A DNA stretch of 8,190 nucleotides from assembly GCA_027070475.1 (NCBI GenBank), contig JALXDT010000045.1, positions 1 to 8,190 of the forward strand, given 5' to 3'. A program made the position numbers and the translations under genes. This document shows positions 1 to 6,400 of the stretch, one piece after another. The DNA is from Candidatus Aminicenantota bacterium. GTDB taxonomy: Bacteria; Acidobacteriota; Aminicenantia; JAMOAD01. Positions within the stretch are counted from its first letter, which is position 1. Every line of letters starts with the position of its first letter. Below the pieces are notes generated by a model that did not search any database, was not told the DNA's origin, and saw only the letters and a list, made by a program, of their open reading frames with translations.

Positions 1-1
1 C

Positions 2-1249
2 TCCTTTATAATCCATGAGATAATTTTCTATTTACAGGGTTTCTTTAAGTTTAAGTTGAAAAAGGGTGCTCTTGATACATTATATGAGGTTTTTTTCAAT
101 TTCTTTGCCACAATTTTTATAAGTTTAGCCTTTTTTAGTTATTTAAGAAGTTATAATTTCATTAATTATGAAATATCACATAAATTCTTACTTGTGTATT
201 TTATTTTGGGCCTTTTAACTGTTTCTTTTACAGAAAGAGGTTTTAGATATATTTTAAAAGAATCTTACAAAAATCCAAAAAACAGAAGAAAGGGTGTTAT
301 TATAGGATTTAATGAAACAGGGAAAAAATTATTGGAAAAGCTTTTAAAATACAAAGATTGGGGAATAGATATAATCGGTTTTATTGATGAAAGGAAATTA
401 GAAGAAGAATTTCTTGGAACAAAGATAATAGGTTCGTATGATAATCTTGAAGATATAATTACCAGCAATGATATTAAAGATGTTTTTATAACAATTCCTC
501 TTAAAGATTATGACCGAATAATGGAATTGATAAGGGTTGCAAATAAAAATTTAGCGGAGATCAAGATAGTACCGGATATAATTCACCTTCTTTCAATAAA
601 AGCAGAACTTCAACATATTGAGGACATTCCAATAATTAATTTAAACGATATCCCTTTAAAGGGCTGGAAAGCTGTTAGCAAAAGAGTATTGGATTTATTC
701 TTTTCTTTTATAGGACTAATTCTTCTATTACCATTTTTTGGGATAATTGCAATATTAATTAAGCTAACATCCGAAGGACCTGTTTTTTATCTTCAAGAAA
801 GAGTTGGTATAGATGGGAAAGTTTTTAAAATAATAAAATTCAGAACAATGATTAAAGATGCAGAAGCTCAAAGAGGACCTGTCTGGTCTCCCACAAGTGA
901 TGATCCAAGGATTACAAAGATCGGAAGATTCTTGAGAAAATACAGTATAGATGAATTACCTCAGCTAATAAATGTTTTAAAAGGAGAAATGAGCCTTGTT
1001 GGCCCACGTCCTGAAAGACCTGTCTTTGTTGAAAAATTTAAAAGAGAACTTCCCCACTATATGTTAAGACACAAGGTTAAAGCAGGGATGACAGGCTGGG
1101 CTCAGGTGCATGGACTAAGAGGAAACACTTCAATAGATGATAGAGTTAAATATGACCTTTATTATATTGAAAACTGGACATTAAAACTTGATATAAAAAT
1201 TCTCTGGATGACCTTTTTGAGATTGGGTTTTATAGATCCAAATTTATAG
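2..1249 (+). CDS. Polyprenyl-phosphate sugar-1-phosphate transferase (WcaJ/WbaP type), 5'-truncated by the window edge
   Basis: This membrane enzyme transfers a sugar-1-phosphate, commonly glucose-1-phosphate, from a nucleotide sugar to undecaprenyl phosphate, the first step of exopolysaccharide or capsule repeat-unit assembly. Numbering from the first full codon at position 2, I see two hydrophobic segments (about 27-48 and 60-78), a Rossmann-like domain opening with GVIIGFNETG (98-107), and a C-terminal bacterial sugar transferase domain. That domain has a hydrophobic re-entrant segment (229-255), KFRTM (279-283), the catalytic Asp-Glu pair in SIDELPQL (317-318) and GPRP (334-337). The frame is open to the left edge. 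The TTG at 56 is therefore probably internal, since full-length relatives carry further membrane segments before this point. The stop lies 7 nt before the TPR gene. The family is clear; the sugar specificity is not shown. Confidence 0.93.
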   Translation, partial: SFIIHEIIFYLQGFFKFKLKKGALDTLYEVFFNFFATIFISLAFFSYLRSYNFINYEISHKFLLVYFILGLLTVSFTERGFRYILKESYKNPKNRRKGVIIGFNETGKKLLEKLLKYKDWGIDIIGFIDERKLEEEFLGTKIIGSYDNLEDIITSNDIKDVFITIPLKDYDRIMELIRVANKNLAEIKIVPDIIHLLSIKAELQHIEDIPIINLNDIPLKGWKAVSKRVLDLFFSFIGLILLLPFFGIIAILIKLTSEGPVFYLQERVGIDGKVFKIIKFRTMIKDAEAQRGPVWSPTSDDPRITKIGRFLRKYSIDELPQLINVLKGEMSLVGPRPERPVFVEKFKRELPHYMLRHKVKAGMTGWAQVHGLRGNTSIDDRVKYDLYYIENWTLKLDIKILWMTFLRLGFIDPNL

Positions 1250-1256
1250 GTGAAAT

Positions 1257-1523
1257 ATGAAAAGAGTAAAGAAAATGATAGAAAAGTTTGATTATTGGAG
1301 TGCGATAGAATACATGGAGAAAGAACTAAATGAAGGAAAAATAAAGGGGGATTATTTTTTAGAACTCGGTCACCTCTATAGGGGAGTGGGGGAAATAAAA
1401 AAAGCCAGAGATTATTATAAGAGAGCAATGGAATTGGGTGTAAATGAAGCAGAAGAGTTTGAAAAATTAACAGAAATTTTATTAAGGGGAAAAGAGAAAA
1501 CGGAGGATAAAAATGAGATTTAG
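1257..1523 (+). CDS. Small TPR-repeat protein overlapping accB
   Basis: This is an 88-residue, highly charged, soluble protein of unknown role. Residues 31-64 match a canonical tetratricopeptide repeat, with Leu37-Gly38, Tyr41, Gly45, Ala50, Tyr54 and Ala57 at the conserved positions. Residues 10-27 look like the second helix of a preceding repeat (Ala16 in register), so the fold is about one and a half to two repeats. TPRs bind other proteins; no catalytic motif is visible. The start is supported by AGGTGA at 1248-1253, which overlaps the sugar transferase stop. The 3' end overlaps accB by 11 nt in another frame, and the accB Shine-Dalgarno lies inside this gene, so the two are probably co-translated. 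A partner role for the sugar transferase or for carboxylase assembly is only a guess from position. Confidence 0.8.
   Translation: MKRVKKMIEKFDYWSAIEYMEKELNEGKIKGDYFLELGHLYRGVGEIKKARDYYKRAMELGVNEAEEFEKLTEILLRGKEKTEDKNEI
1502..1506 (+). promoter_or_regulatory. Shine-Dalgarno site of accB
   Basis: GGAGG lies 6 nt before the ATG at 1513, inside the last codons of the TPR gene. It fixes the accB start and shows that the 11-nt overlap is real rather than a mis-chosen start. Confidence 0.8.
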
Positions 1524-2001
1524 AAACATTGATATTGAAGAATTAATCAAACTAATGAAAGAAAATGGTGTAAGTGAAATCAACCTGAAGGAGGGAAGAG
1601 CTTCTATAGAAATTAAGATGGGGGGAAACAACAAGATAATTCAAGCAGTTGAGAGTATAGCAGAGCCTGTTGTAACAGCAACAATACCGAAAAAAGAGGA
1701 AAATGCTGCAAAAGAAACTGTAGAGACAAAAGAGGAGAGTAAGAAAGAGGAGAATAAATATTATGAAGTAAAATCCCCGATGGTTGGAACTTTTTATAGA
1801 GCTCCTGCACCTGATGCTGACCCTTTTGTTGAAGTAGGAGATAAGGTTAAAGTAGGACAAACTCTTTGTATTGTAGAAGCAATGAAAAACATGAATGAAA
1901 TAGAAACTGAGGTTGATGGAATAGTGAAAGAAATTTGTGTGGAAAACGCAAAACCTGTTGAATATGGACAGGTACTGTTCAAAATAGAGCCTATAGAATA
2001 A
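1513..2001 (+). CDS. accB: Biotin carboxyl carrier protein of acetyl-CoA carboxylase
   Basis: AccB carries the covalently bound biotin that shuttles CO2 between the biotin carboxylase (AccC) and the carboxyltransferase (AccA/AccD) in malonyl-CoA synthesis. At 162 residues it is of normal length. The N-terminal helical region (1-36) is followed by a linker (about 52-82) dominated by Lys, Glu, Ala and Thr rather than the usual Pro/Ala-rich stretch. The C-terminal biotinyl domain (83-162) contains the thumb FYRAPAPDADPF (94-105) and the attachment motif EAMKNMNEI, with Lys125 as the biotinylated residue. The residue after that Lys is Asn, where Met, Leu or Val is common. It overlaps the TPR gene by 11 nt and its stop is 1 nt before accC. 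No biotin ligase is encoded in the window. Confidence 0.97.
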   Translation: MRFRNIDIEELIKLMKENGVSEINLKEGRASIEIKMGGNNKIIQAVESIAEPVVTATIPKKEENAAKETVETKEESKKEENKYYEVKSPMVGTFYRAPAPDADPFVEVGDKVKVGQTLCIVEAMKNMNEIETEVDGIVKEICVENAKPVEYGQVLFKIEPIE

Positions 2002-2002
2002 G

Positions 2003-3349
2003 ATGATCTCAAAGCTTTTAATTGCCAATAGAGGAGAGATTGCAGTTCGAATAATTAGAGCTGCAAGAGAGCTGGGAATTATCCCTGTGGTGGTTTATTC
2101 TGAAGCAGACAAAGACTCTCTTCCTGTAAAAATAGCTGACCAATCAATCTGTATTGGTCCTCCTCCTGCAACAGAAAGCTATCTTTATTACCAGAATATA
2201 CTTTCAGCTGCAATAACAGTTTCAGCTGATGCAATACATCCGGGTTATGGTTTTCTTGCAGAAAATCCTGCTTTCGCAGAAGCTTGTAGAGCATTAAATA
2301 TAAAATTTGTTGGACCGAACCCACTTGCAATAAGAAAATTGGGAGATAAAGCCACAGCCAAGAAAATTGTTAAAGAAGCAGGTGTTCCTGTTGTTCCTGG
2401 TTCTGACGGTGTTATAAAAACCTATGAAGAAGCCATAGAAATAGCAAAAGATATTGGATTTCCAATTATTATTAAAGCATCAGCTGGAGGTGGGGGAAGA
2501 GGAATGAGGATTGTTTACAGAGAAGAGGATCTTGAAAATGCTTTTAATTTTGCTGCAACTGAAGCTCAACAGGCATTTGGAGATTCTAGTGTTTACATAG
2601 AAAAATACATTGCAAACCCAAAACACATTGAAATTCAGATATTAGCAGATAAACATGGAAATGTTGTTCATCTTTTCGAAAGAGATTGCTCTGTCCAGAG
2701 AAGACACCAGAAACTTATTGAGGAAGCTCCATCTTTTGTCTTAGATGAAGAAACAAGGCAAAAGATGGGAGAAGCTGCCGTAAAAGCTGCAAAGGCAGCC
2801 AACTATGATTCTGCCGGAACTGTTGAGTTCCTTTATAATCTTGAGACAAAAGAATTTTATTTTATAGAAATGAATACAAGAATTCAGGTTGAACATCCAA
2901 TAACCGAAGAGATAACAGGAATAGATTTGATCAAACAGCAAATCAAAATTGCCGAAGGAGAACCTCTGGAGATAAAACAGGAGGATATTAAAAAATACGG
3001 GCATTGTATTGAGTGCAGAATAAATGCAGAAGATCCATCAAACAACTTTACTCCAACTCCCGGTAAAATAACACAGTTTATTGTACCGGGGGGACCAGGT
3101 GTAAGAATAGATTCAGGAGTTTATCCGGGTTATACAATCCCTCCTTACTATGATTCTATGGTTGCTAAACTAATCGTTTGGGGTAAAAATAGAAAAGAAG
3201 CTATAAGCAGGATGAAAAGAGCATTAAGAGAATTTATAGTGGAAGGGATAAAGACCACAATCCCTTTTCATCAAGAGGTATTTAGAAATTCCACTTTTCT
3301 TAGTGGTCAATATACAACACATTTTGTTGATAAATTTTTTAACAAATAA
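2003..3349 (+). CDS. accC: Biotin carboxylase subunit of acetyl-CoA carboxylase
   Basis: AccC is an ATP-grasp enzyme that uses ATP and bicarbonate to carboxylate the biotin on AccB. Its 448 residues match the usual length of about 449. The N-terminal domain begins LIANRGEIAVRIIRA (6-20). Conserved sites include Lys116, Lys158 ahead of the glycine-rich ATP loop GGGGRGMR (162-169), RRHQKLIEE (233-241, Lys237), metal ligands Glu275 and Glu289, and the active-site run NTRIQVEHP (291-299) with Arg293 and Glu297. Arg339 corresponds to the biotin/bicarbonate-site arginine. It starts 1 nt after the accB stop with no clear Shine-Dalgarno, so translation is probably coupled to accB, which would favour matched amounts of the two partners. 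Pyruvate or propionyl-CoA carboxylases share this domain, but the adjacent accB, accD and accA settle the assignment. Confidence 0.98.
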   Translation: MISKLLIANRGEIAVRIIRAARELGIIPVVVYSEADKDSLPVKIADQSICIGPPPATESYLYYQNILSAAITVSADAIHPGYGFLAENPAFAEACRALNIKFVGPNPLAIRKLGDKATAKKIVKEAGVPVVPGSDGVIKTYEEAIEIAKDIGFPIIIKASAGGGGRGMRIVYREEDLENAFNFAATEAQQAFGDSSVYIEKYIANPKHIEIQILADKHGNVVHLFERDCSVQRRHQKLIEEAPSFVLDEETRQKMGEAAVKAAKAANYDSAGTVEFLYNLETKEFYFIEMNTRIQVEHPITEEITGIDLIKQQIKIAEGEPLEIKQEDIKKYGHCIECRINAEDPSNNFTPTPGKITQFIVPGGPGVRIDSGVYPGYTIPPYYDSMVAKLIVWGKNRKEAISRMKRALREFIVEGIKTTIPFHQEVFRNSTFLSGQYTTHFVDKFFNK

Positions 3350-3358
3350 GGAGTAGCT

Positions 3359-4159
3359 ATGTCAAAACTGTTTATTAAATGCCCAAGGTGTAAAACAACT
3401 CATTTTATCTCCTTTTTAAAGCACTCTGCATATGTTTGCTCAAAATGCGGATATCATTTCAGGCTTGATGCCCCCACAAGAATAAAGATGCTGTGTGACA
3501 AAGGAAGTTTTAGCGAATTTGATAAAGAAATGAAAAGTCTTGATCCTTTGTCTTTCCCGAAGTACAAGGAAAAGTTAGAAAAATCAATGAAAAACACAGG
3601 TCTAAAAGAAGCTGTTGTAACAGGTAAATGCAGAATCGGAGGTTATGAAACAACTTTTGGAGTAATGGATCCTCGTTTTATTATGGCCTCCATGGGCTCA
3701 GTTGTAGGAGAAAAAATCACGAGAATGCTTGAGTATGCTCATGACAATTATCTGCCAGCTATCCTCATTATCTCATCTGGGGGAGCAAGAATGCAGGAGG
3801 GAATTTATTCTTTAATGCAAATGGCAAAAACATCTGCAGCTGTAAAGAGATTGAATGAAAGAGGATTACCGCTTTTTACAGTTTTAGCTGATCCCACAAC
3901 CGGTGGTGTAACTGCATCATTTGCTATGTTAGGAGATATAATAATAGCCGAACCTGATGCCCTTATAGGTTTTGCTGGCCCGAGAGTTATTCAGCAGACT
4001 ATCGGGCAAAAACTTCCCAAAGGATTTCAGAAATCAGAATTTCTCCTGGAGCATGGAATGATTGATATAGTTGTTAAGAGAAAGGAACTAAAGTCTGTTC
4101 TTACAAATATTCTGGAAATCCATAGTAATAGAGCTTACAATAATTTAACGAGGGAATAA
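3359..4159 (+). CDS. accD: Acetyl-CoA carboxylase carboxyltransferase beta subunit
   Basis: AccD pairs with AccA to move the carboxyl group from carboxybiotin to acetyl-CoA, giving malonyl-CoA. The N-terminal four-cysteine zinc ribbon (Cys8, Cys11, Cys27, Cys30) is followed by a crotonase-fold carboxyltransferase domain with SMGSVVGEK (111-119), SSGGARMQEG (139-148), TTGGVTAS (180-187) and GFAGPRVIQQT (204-214). The oxyanion-hole glycines are intact. At 266 residues it is shorter than the E. coli protein (about 304), and it lacks the leader of about 20 residues that normally precedes the zinc ribbon. The start is well supported by AAGGAG (3348-3353) 5 nt upstream, so the short N-terminus looks genuine. 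The gap to accC is 9 nt and accA follows after 1 nt. Confidence 0.97.
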   Translation: MSKLFIKCPRCKTTHFISFLKHSAYVCSKCGYHFRLDAPTRIKMLCDKGSFSEFDKEMKSLDPLSFPKYKEKLEKSMKNTGLKEAVVTGKCRIGGYETTFGVMDPRFIMASMGSVVGEKITRMLEYAHDNYLPAILIISSGGARMQEGIYSLMQMAKTSAAVKRLNERGLPLFTVLADPTTGGVTASFAMLGDIIIAEPDALIGFAGPRVIQQTIGQKLPKGFQKSEFLLEHGMIDIVVKRKELKSVLTNILEIHSNRAYNNLTRE

Positions 4160-4160
4160 A

Positions 4161-5147
4161 ATGAATGAGAGAGTAAAAAAAGAAATAAAATCCATAAAAG
4201 GTAAGATCAAAAAATTAGAAGAAAGGATATTAAGAAGTGATAAAAAAGAAGCTAAAAAGATTCAACCTTTGATTGAAGAGATGAATGAAAAAATAAATGA
4301 ATTGGAGAGATTAAACACTGAAATGAAACCCATAGATATTGTAAGACTTGCAAGGCATCAAAAGAGACCAACTACCATGGACTACATAAAACTAATGATA
4401 AGAAATTTTATTGAACTTCATGGAGACAGAAGATTTGCCGATGATAAAGCAATAATAGGGGGAATAGGATTTTTGAACAATATCCCCGTCACAATCATAG
4501 GACATCAGAAAGGAAGAAACACAAAAGACAATTTAAAAAGACATTTTGGGATGGCACACCCAGAAGGTTACAGAAAAGCCCTAAGACTTATGGAGCAGGC
4601 AGAAAGATTTGGAAGACCCATAATCAACCTTATAGATACACCAGGGGCTTATCCGGGGATAGGTGCCGAAGAAAGAGGCCAGGCAGAAGCAATTGCGTAC
4701 AATCTTTATAAAATGTCTGGTTTAAAAGTCCCTATTGTTTCAATAATAACAGGAGAGGGAGGTTCTGGTGGAGCTCTTGCTCTTGGAGTGGCTGATAGAG
4801 TTTTTATGCTCTCTAATACTATTTATTCTGTTATTTCTCCTGAAGGCTGCGCAGCAATTCTATGGAAGGATGCAACAAAATCCGAGGAAGCAGCAGAGTC
4901 ATTAAAGTTAACTGCCTATGATCTTTTGAAATTCAGAATCATAGATGATATTATTGAAGAACCGGGAGAAGGCGCTCACACAAACCATGAGGAGATGGCC
5001 AAAAGAATTAAAATGAAACTTCTATCTACTCTTGAAGAACTTCTTGAAAAAGAACCAAAAGTTCTCATAGAAGAAAGATATAATAAATTCAGAAAAATGG
5101 GAGTCTTTATAGAGGATTTTCATGAAGATCCTTTCATAAAATTTTAA
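4161..5147 (+). CDS. accA: Acetyl-CoA carboxylase carboxyltransferase alpha subunit
   Basis: AccA is the second half of the carboxyltransferase; it binds carboxybiotin and completes the active site with AccD. Its 328 residues are near the usual 319. Residues 1-55 are a Lys/Glu-rich helical segment with coiled-coil character, followed by RPTTMDYI (69-76), ELHGDRRFADD (85-95), the HPEGYRKA region (133-140), DTPGAYPGIGAEERGQ (159-174) and the oxyanion-stabilising loop GEGGSGGA (198-205), then SPEGCAAILWKD (226-237). The start is supported by GAGGG at 4150-4154, 6 nt upstream, inside the end of accD. All 21 arginine codons are AGA or AGG. It ends 2 nt before the GH18 gene. Confidence 0.98.
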   Translation: MNERVKKEIKSIKGKIKKLEERILRSDKKEAKKIQPLIEEMNEKINELERLNTEMKPIDIVRLARHQKRPTTMDYIKLMIRNFIELHGDRRFADDKAIIGGIGFLNNIPVTIIGHQKGRNTKDNLKRHFGMAHPEGYRKALRLMEQAERFGRPIINLIDTPGAYPGIGAEERGQAEAIAYNLYKMSGLKVPIVSIITGEGGSGGALALGVADRVFMLSNTIYSVISPEGCAAILWKDATKSEEAAESLKLTAYDLLKFRIIDDIIEEPGEGAHTNHEEMAKRIKMKLLSTLEELLEKEPKVLIEERYNKFRKMGVFIEDFHEDPFIKF

Positions 5148-5149
5148 TA

Positions 5150-6340
5150 ATGTTTTCTAAACTGATTAAATACTCCATTTTCATTATAATGTTTGTCTCC
5201 TTTTCAGGGTGTAAGGACAGTTCTGACACCTCCCGAAATCATTCTTACAAGATAGTTTCTTACATAAGAACATGGGAATTAAAAAAGAATAATGGTAAAA
5301 ATGTCTTCTGGAAAGCTGAGGATATTAGAGGTGATTTATTAACAGATCTAAATATAGGCTTTGCAGAAATCAGAAATGGTGCAGATCTTTTTATAAGAAG
5401 TCTGGAATGGGATGATCCCTTCTCAAATCTTTTTCAGGAATTAAAGAAAATAAAGGAAATATATCCAAGCTTGAAAATTAATTTATCAATCGGAGGCTGG
5501 GGTGTTGATGGTTTTTCTGACATTGGATTTTATAAGGAATTAAGGGAAAGATTCGTAAATAATGTTATAAATTGGGTTGAAAAATATGATTTTGATGGAG
5601 TCGATATTGATTGGGAATACCCTGTGAGTGGAGGAGGTATTATAAAATCAAGACCTTCTGATAGAGAAAATTTTACACTGATAATGCAAGAATTAAAAAA
5701 TTCCCTTGATGCTCTAAAGGACAAAACAGGTAAGAATTATACTCTTTCCTTTGCTGGAGGAGGCTTTTCGGAATATTTGAATTGGATTGAACCTTCAAAA
5801 CTTTCTAAAATCGTTGATTATGTTAATATAATGGCCTATGATTTTTACGGGGAATGGTCTAAAACCACAGGTCATCATGCTAATTTATACAGGAGTGCAT
5901 ATCAACCAGATAACTTGAGTGTAGATAATGCTGTTAATGAGTATATTGATGCAGGCTTTCAGCCTGAAAGGATTGTTGTTGGAGTACCATTTTTTGGAAA
6001 AGTATGGGAAGGAGTAAAAAATCAAAACCATGGGCTTTATCAAAGATATACCAAGGCTCTCTATCAGGATGGTATTGGCTATGATGATATTTTAAATCTT
6101 ATTCCATTTTACTCTTTAAAGAAGTACTGGGATGAAACAGCAAAAGCTCCTTTCTTATACAATGGTGATATATGGATCTCTTATGATAATAAAGATAGCC
6201 TTAAACTTAAAATCAATTATATAAAAGAATCAAATTTAGGAGGGGTTATGATTTGGGAGTATTCCTATAATATGAATGCTGAGCTTTTATTTTTGATAAA
6301 TGAAAGTTTAAAAGTAAAGGAGAAAATATCTGTTAGATAA
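5150..6340 (+). CDS. Exported glycoside hydrolase family 18 protein, probable lipoprotein
   Basis: This is a GH18 TIM-barrel enzyme; members cleave beta-1,4 linkages of GlcNAc-containing glycans such as chitin, or cut peptidoglycan-like or N-glycan substrates. Residues 1-20 form a short positively charged and hydrophobic export signal ending SFSGC. Cys21 would be the lipidated residue, though Phe at -3 is unusual. The barrel shows SIGG (113-116), the catalytic signature DGVDIDWE (149-156, acid Glu156), the MAYDF strand (228-232) and a final strand with Trp369 in GGVMIWEYS. The Asp-Asp-Glu triad (152, 154, 156) is complete, so it should be active. No LysM or chitin-binding module is present. 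It starts 2 nt after accA with no Shine-Dalgarno, suggesting coupled translation. The substrate cannot be read from sequence; a role in the cell's own envelope is as likely as chitin use. Confidence 0.92.
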   Translation: MFSKLIKYSIFIIMFVSFSGCKDSSDTSRNHSYKIVSYIRTWELKKNNGKNVFWKAEDIRGDLLTDLNIGFAEIRNGADLFIRSLEWDDPFSNLFQELKKIKEIYPSLKINLSIGGWGVDGFSDIGFYKELRERFVNNVINWVEKYDFDGVDIDWEYPVSGGGIIKSRPSDRENFTLIMQELKNSLDALKDKTGKNYTLSFAGGGFSEYLNWIEPSKLSKIVDYVNIMAYDFYGEWSKTTGHHANLYRSAYQPDNLSVDNAVNEYIDAGFQPERIVVGVPFFGKVWEGVKNQNHGLYQRYTKALYQDGIGYDDILNLIPFYSLKKYWDETAKAPFLYNGDIWISYDNKDSLKLKINYIKESNLGGVMIWEYSYNMNAELLFLINESLKVKEKISVR

Positions 6341-6380
6341 AATAAGCTCAGATTTATCTCGTAAAATTGATTTTAGATAA
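6335..6380 (+). repeat. Three AGATAA/TTATCT elements around the Nudix promoter
   Basis: AGATAA occurs at 6335-6340, its complement TTATCT at 6354-6359, and AGATAA again at 6375-6380. Their centres are 19 and 21 bp apart, close to two helical turns. The first pair extends to a 7-bp inverted repeat (6335-6341 with 6353-6359), and the third element lies between the proposed -35 and -10 boxes. This could be an operator, but the stretch is A+T-rich and chance is a real alternative. Confidence 0.3.
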
Positions 6381-6395
6381 AGGTTAATATAAAAT
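6367..6395 (+). promoter_or_regulatory. Sigma70-type promoter for the Nudix-rsmI pair
   Basis: TTGATT at 6367-6372 and TAAAAT at 6390-6395 are separated by exactly 17 bp and lie in the only substantial spacer (60 nt) since the left edge of the window. A transcription start about 7 nt beyond the -10 box would fall at or next to the ATG at 6401. No experimental support is available, and A+T-rich DNA gives such matches by chance. Confidence 0.5.
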
Positions 6396-6400
6396 ATATC

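Noticed and set aside
1167..1197. Possible internal promoter TTGAAA-N19-TATAAA inside the sugar transferase, ahead of the TPR-acc genes
   Set aside because: The 19-bp spacer is long, and it sits within conserved coding sequence of A+T-rich DNA where such matches are frequent. A transcript start near 1204 would be needed to revive it.
1162..1428. Minus-strand open frame of 88 codons opposite the end of the sugar transferase and the TPR gene
   Set aside because: The Phe/Ser/Leu-rich translation is typical of the complement of Lys/Glu-rich coding DNA, and the opposing genes have ribosome sites and domain matches.
1552..2028. Minus-strand open frame of 158 codons opposite accB
   Set aside because: It lies wholly opposite a well-conserved gene, its translation is a low-complexity mix rich in Phe, Ser, Tyr and Cys, and it has no recognisable domain. 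It is a shadow of the accB codon pattern.
2003..3349. Pyruvate carboxylase or propionyl-CoA carboxylase biotin carboxylase subunit
   Set aside because: The length and motifs would allow it, but immediate adjacency to accB, a zinc-ribbon accD and accA identifies acetyl-CoA carboxylase.
6335..6359. 7-bp inverted repeat at the end of the GH18 gene as a terminator
   Set aside because: The stem is almost all A-T with an 11-nt loop, and no T-run follows, so intrinsic termination is not supported.
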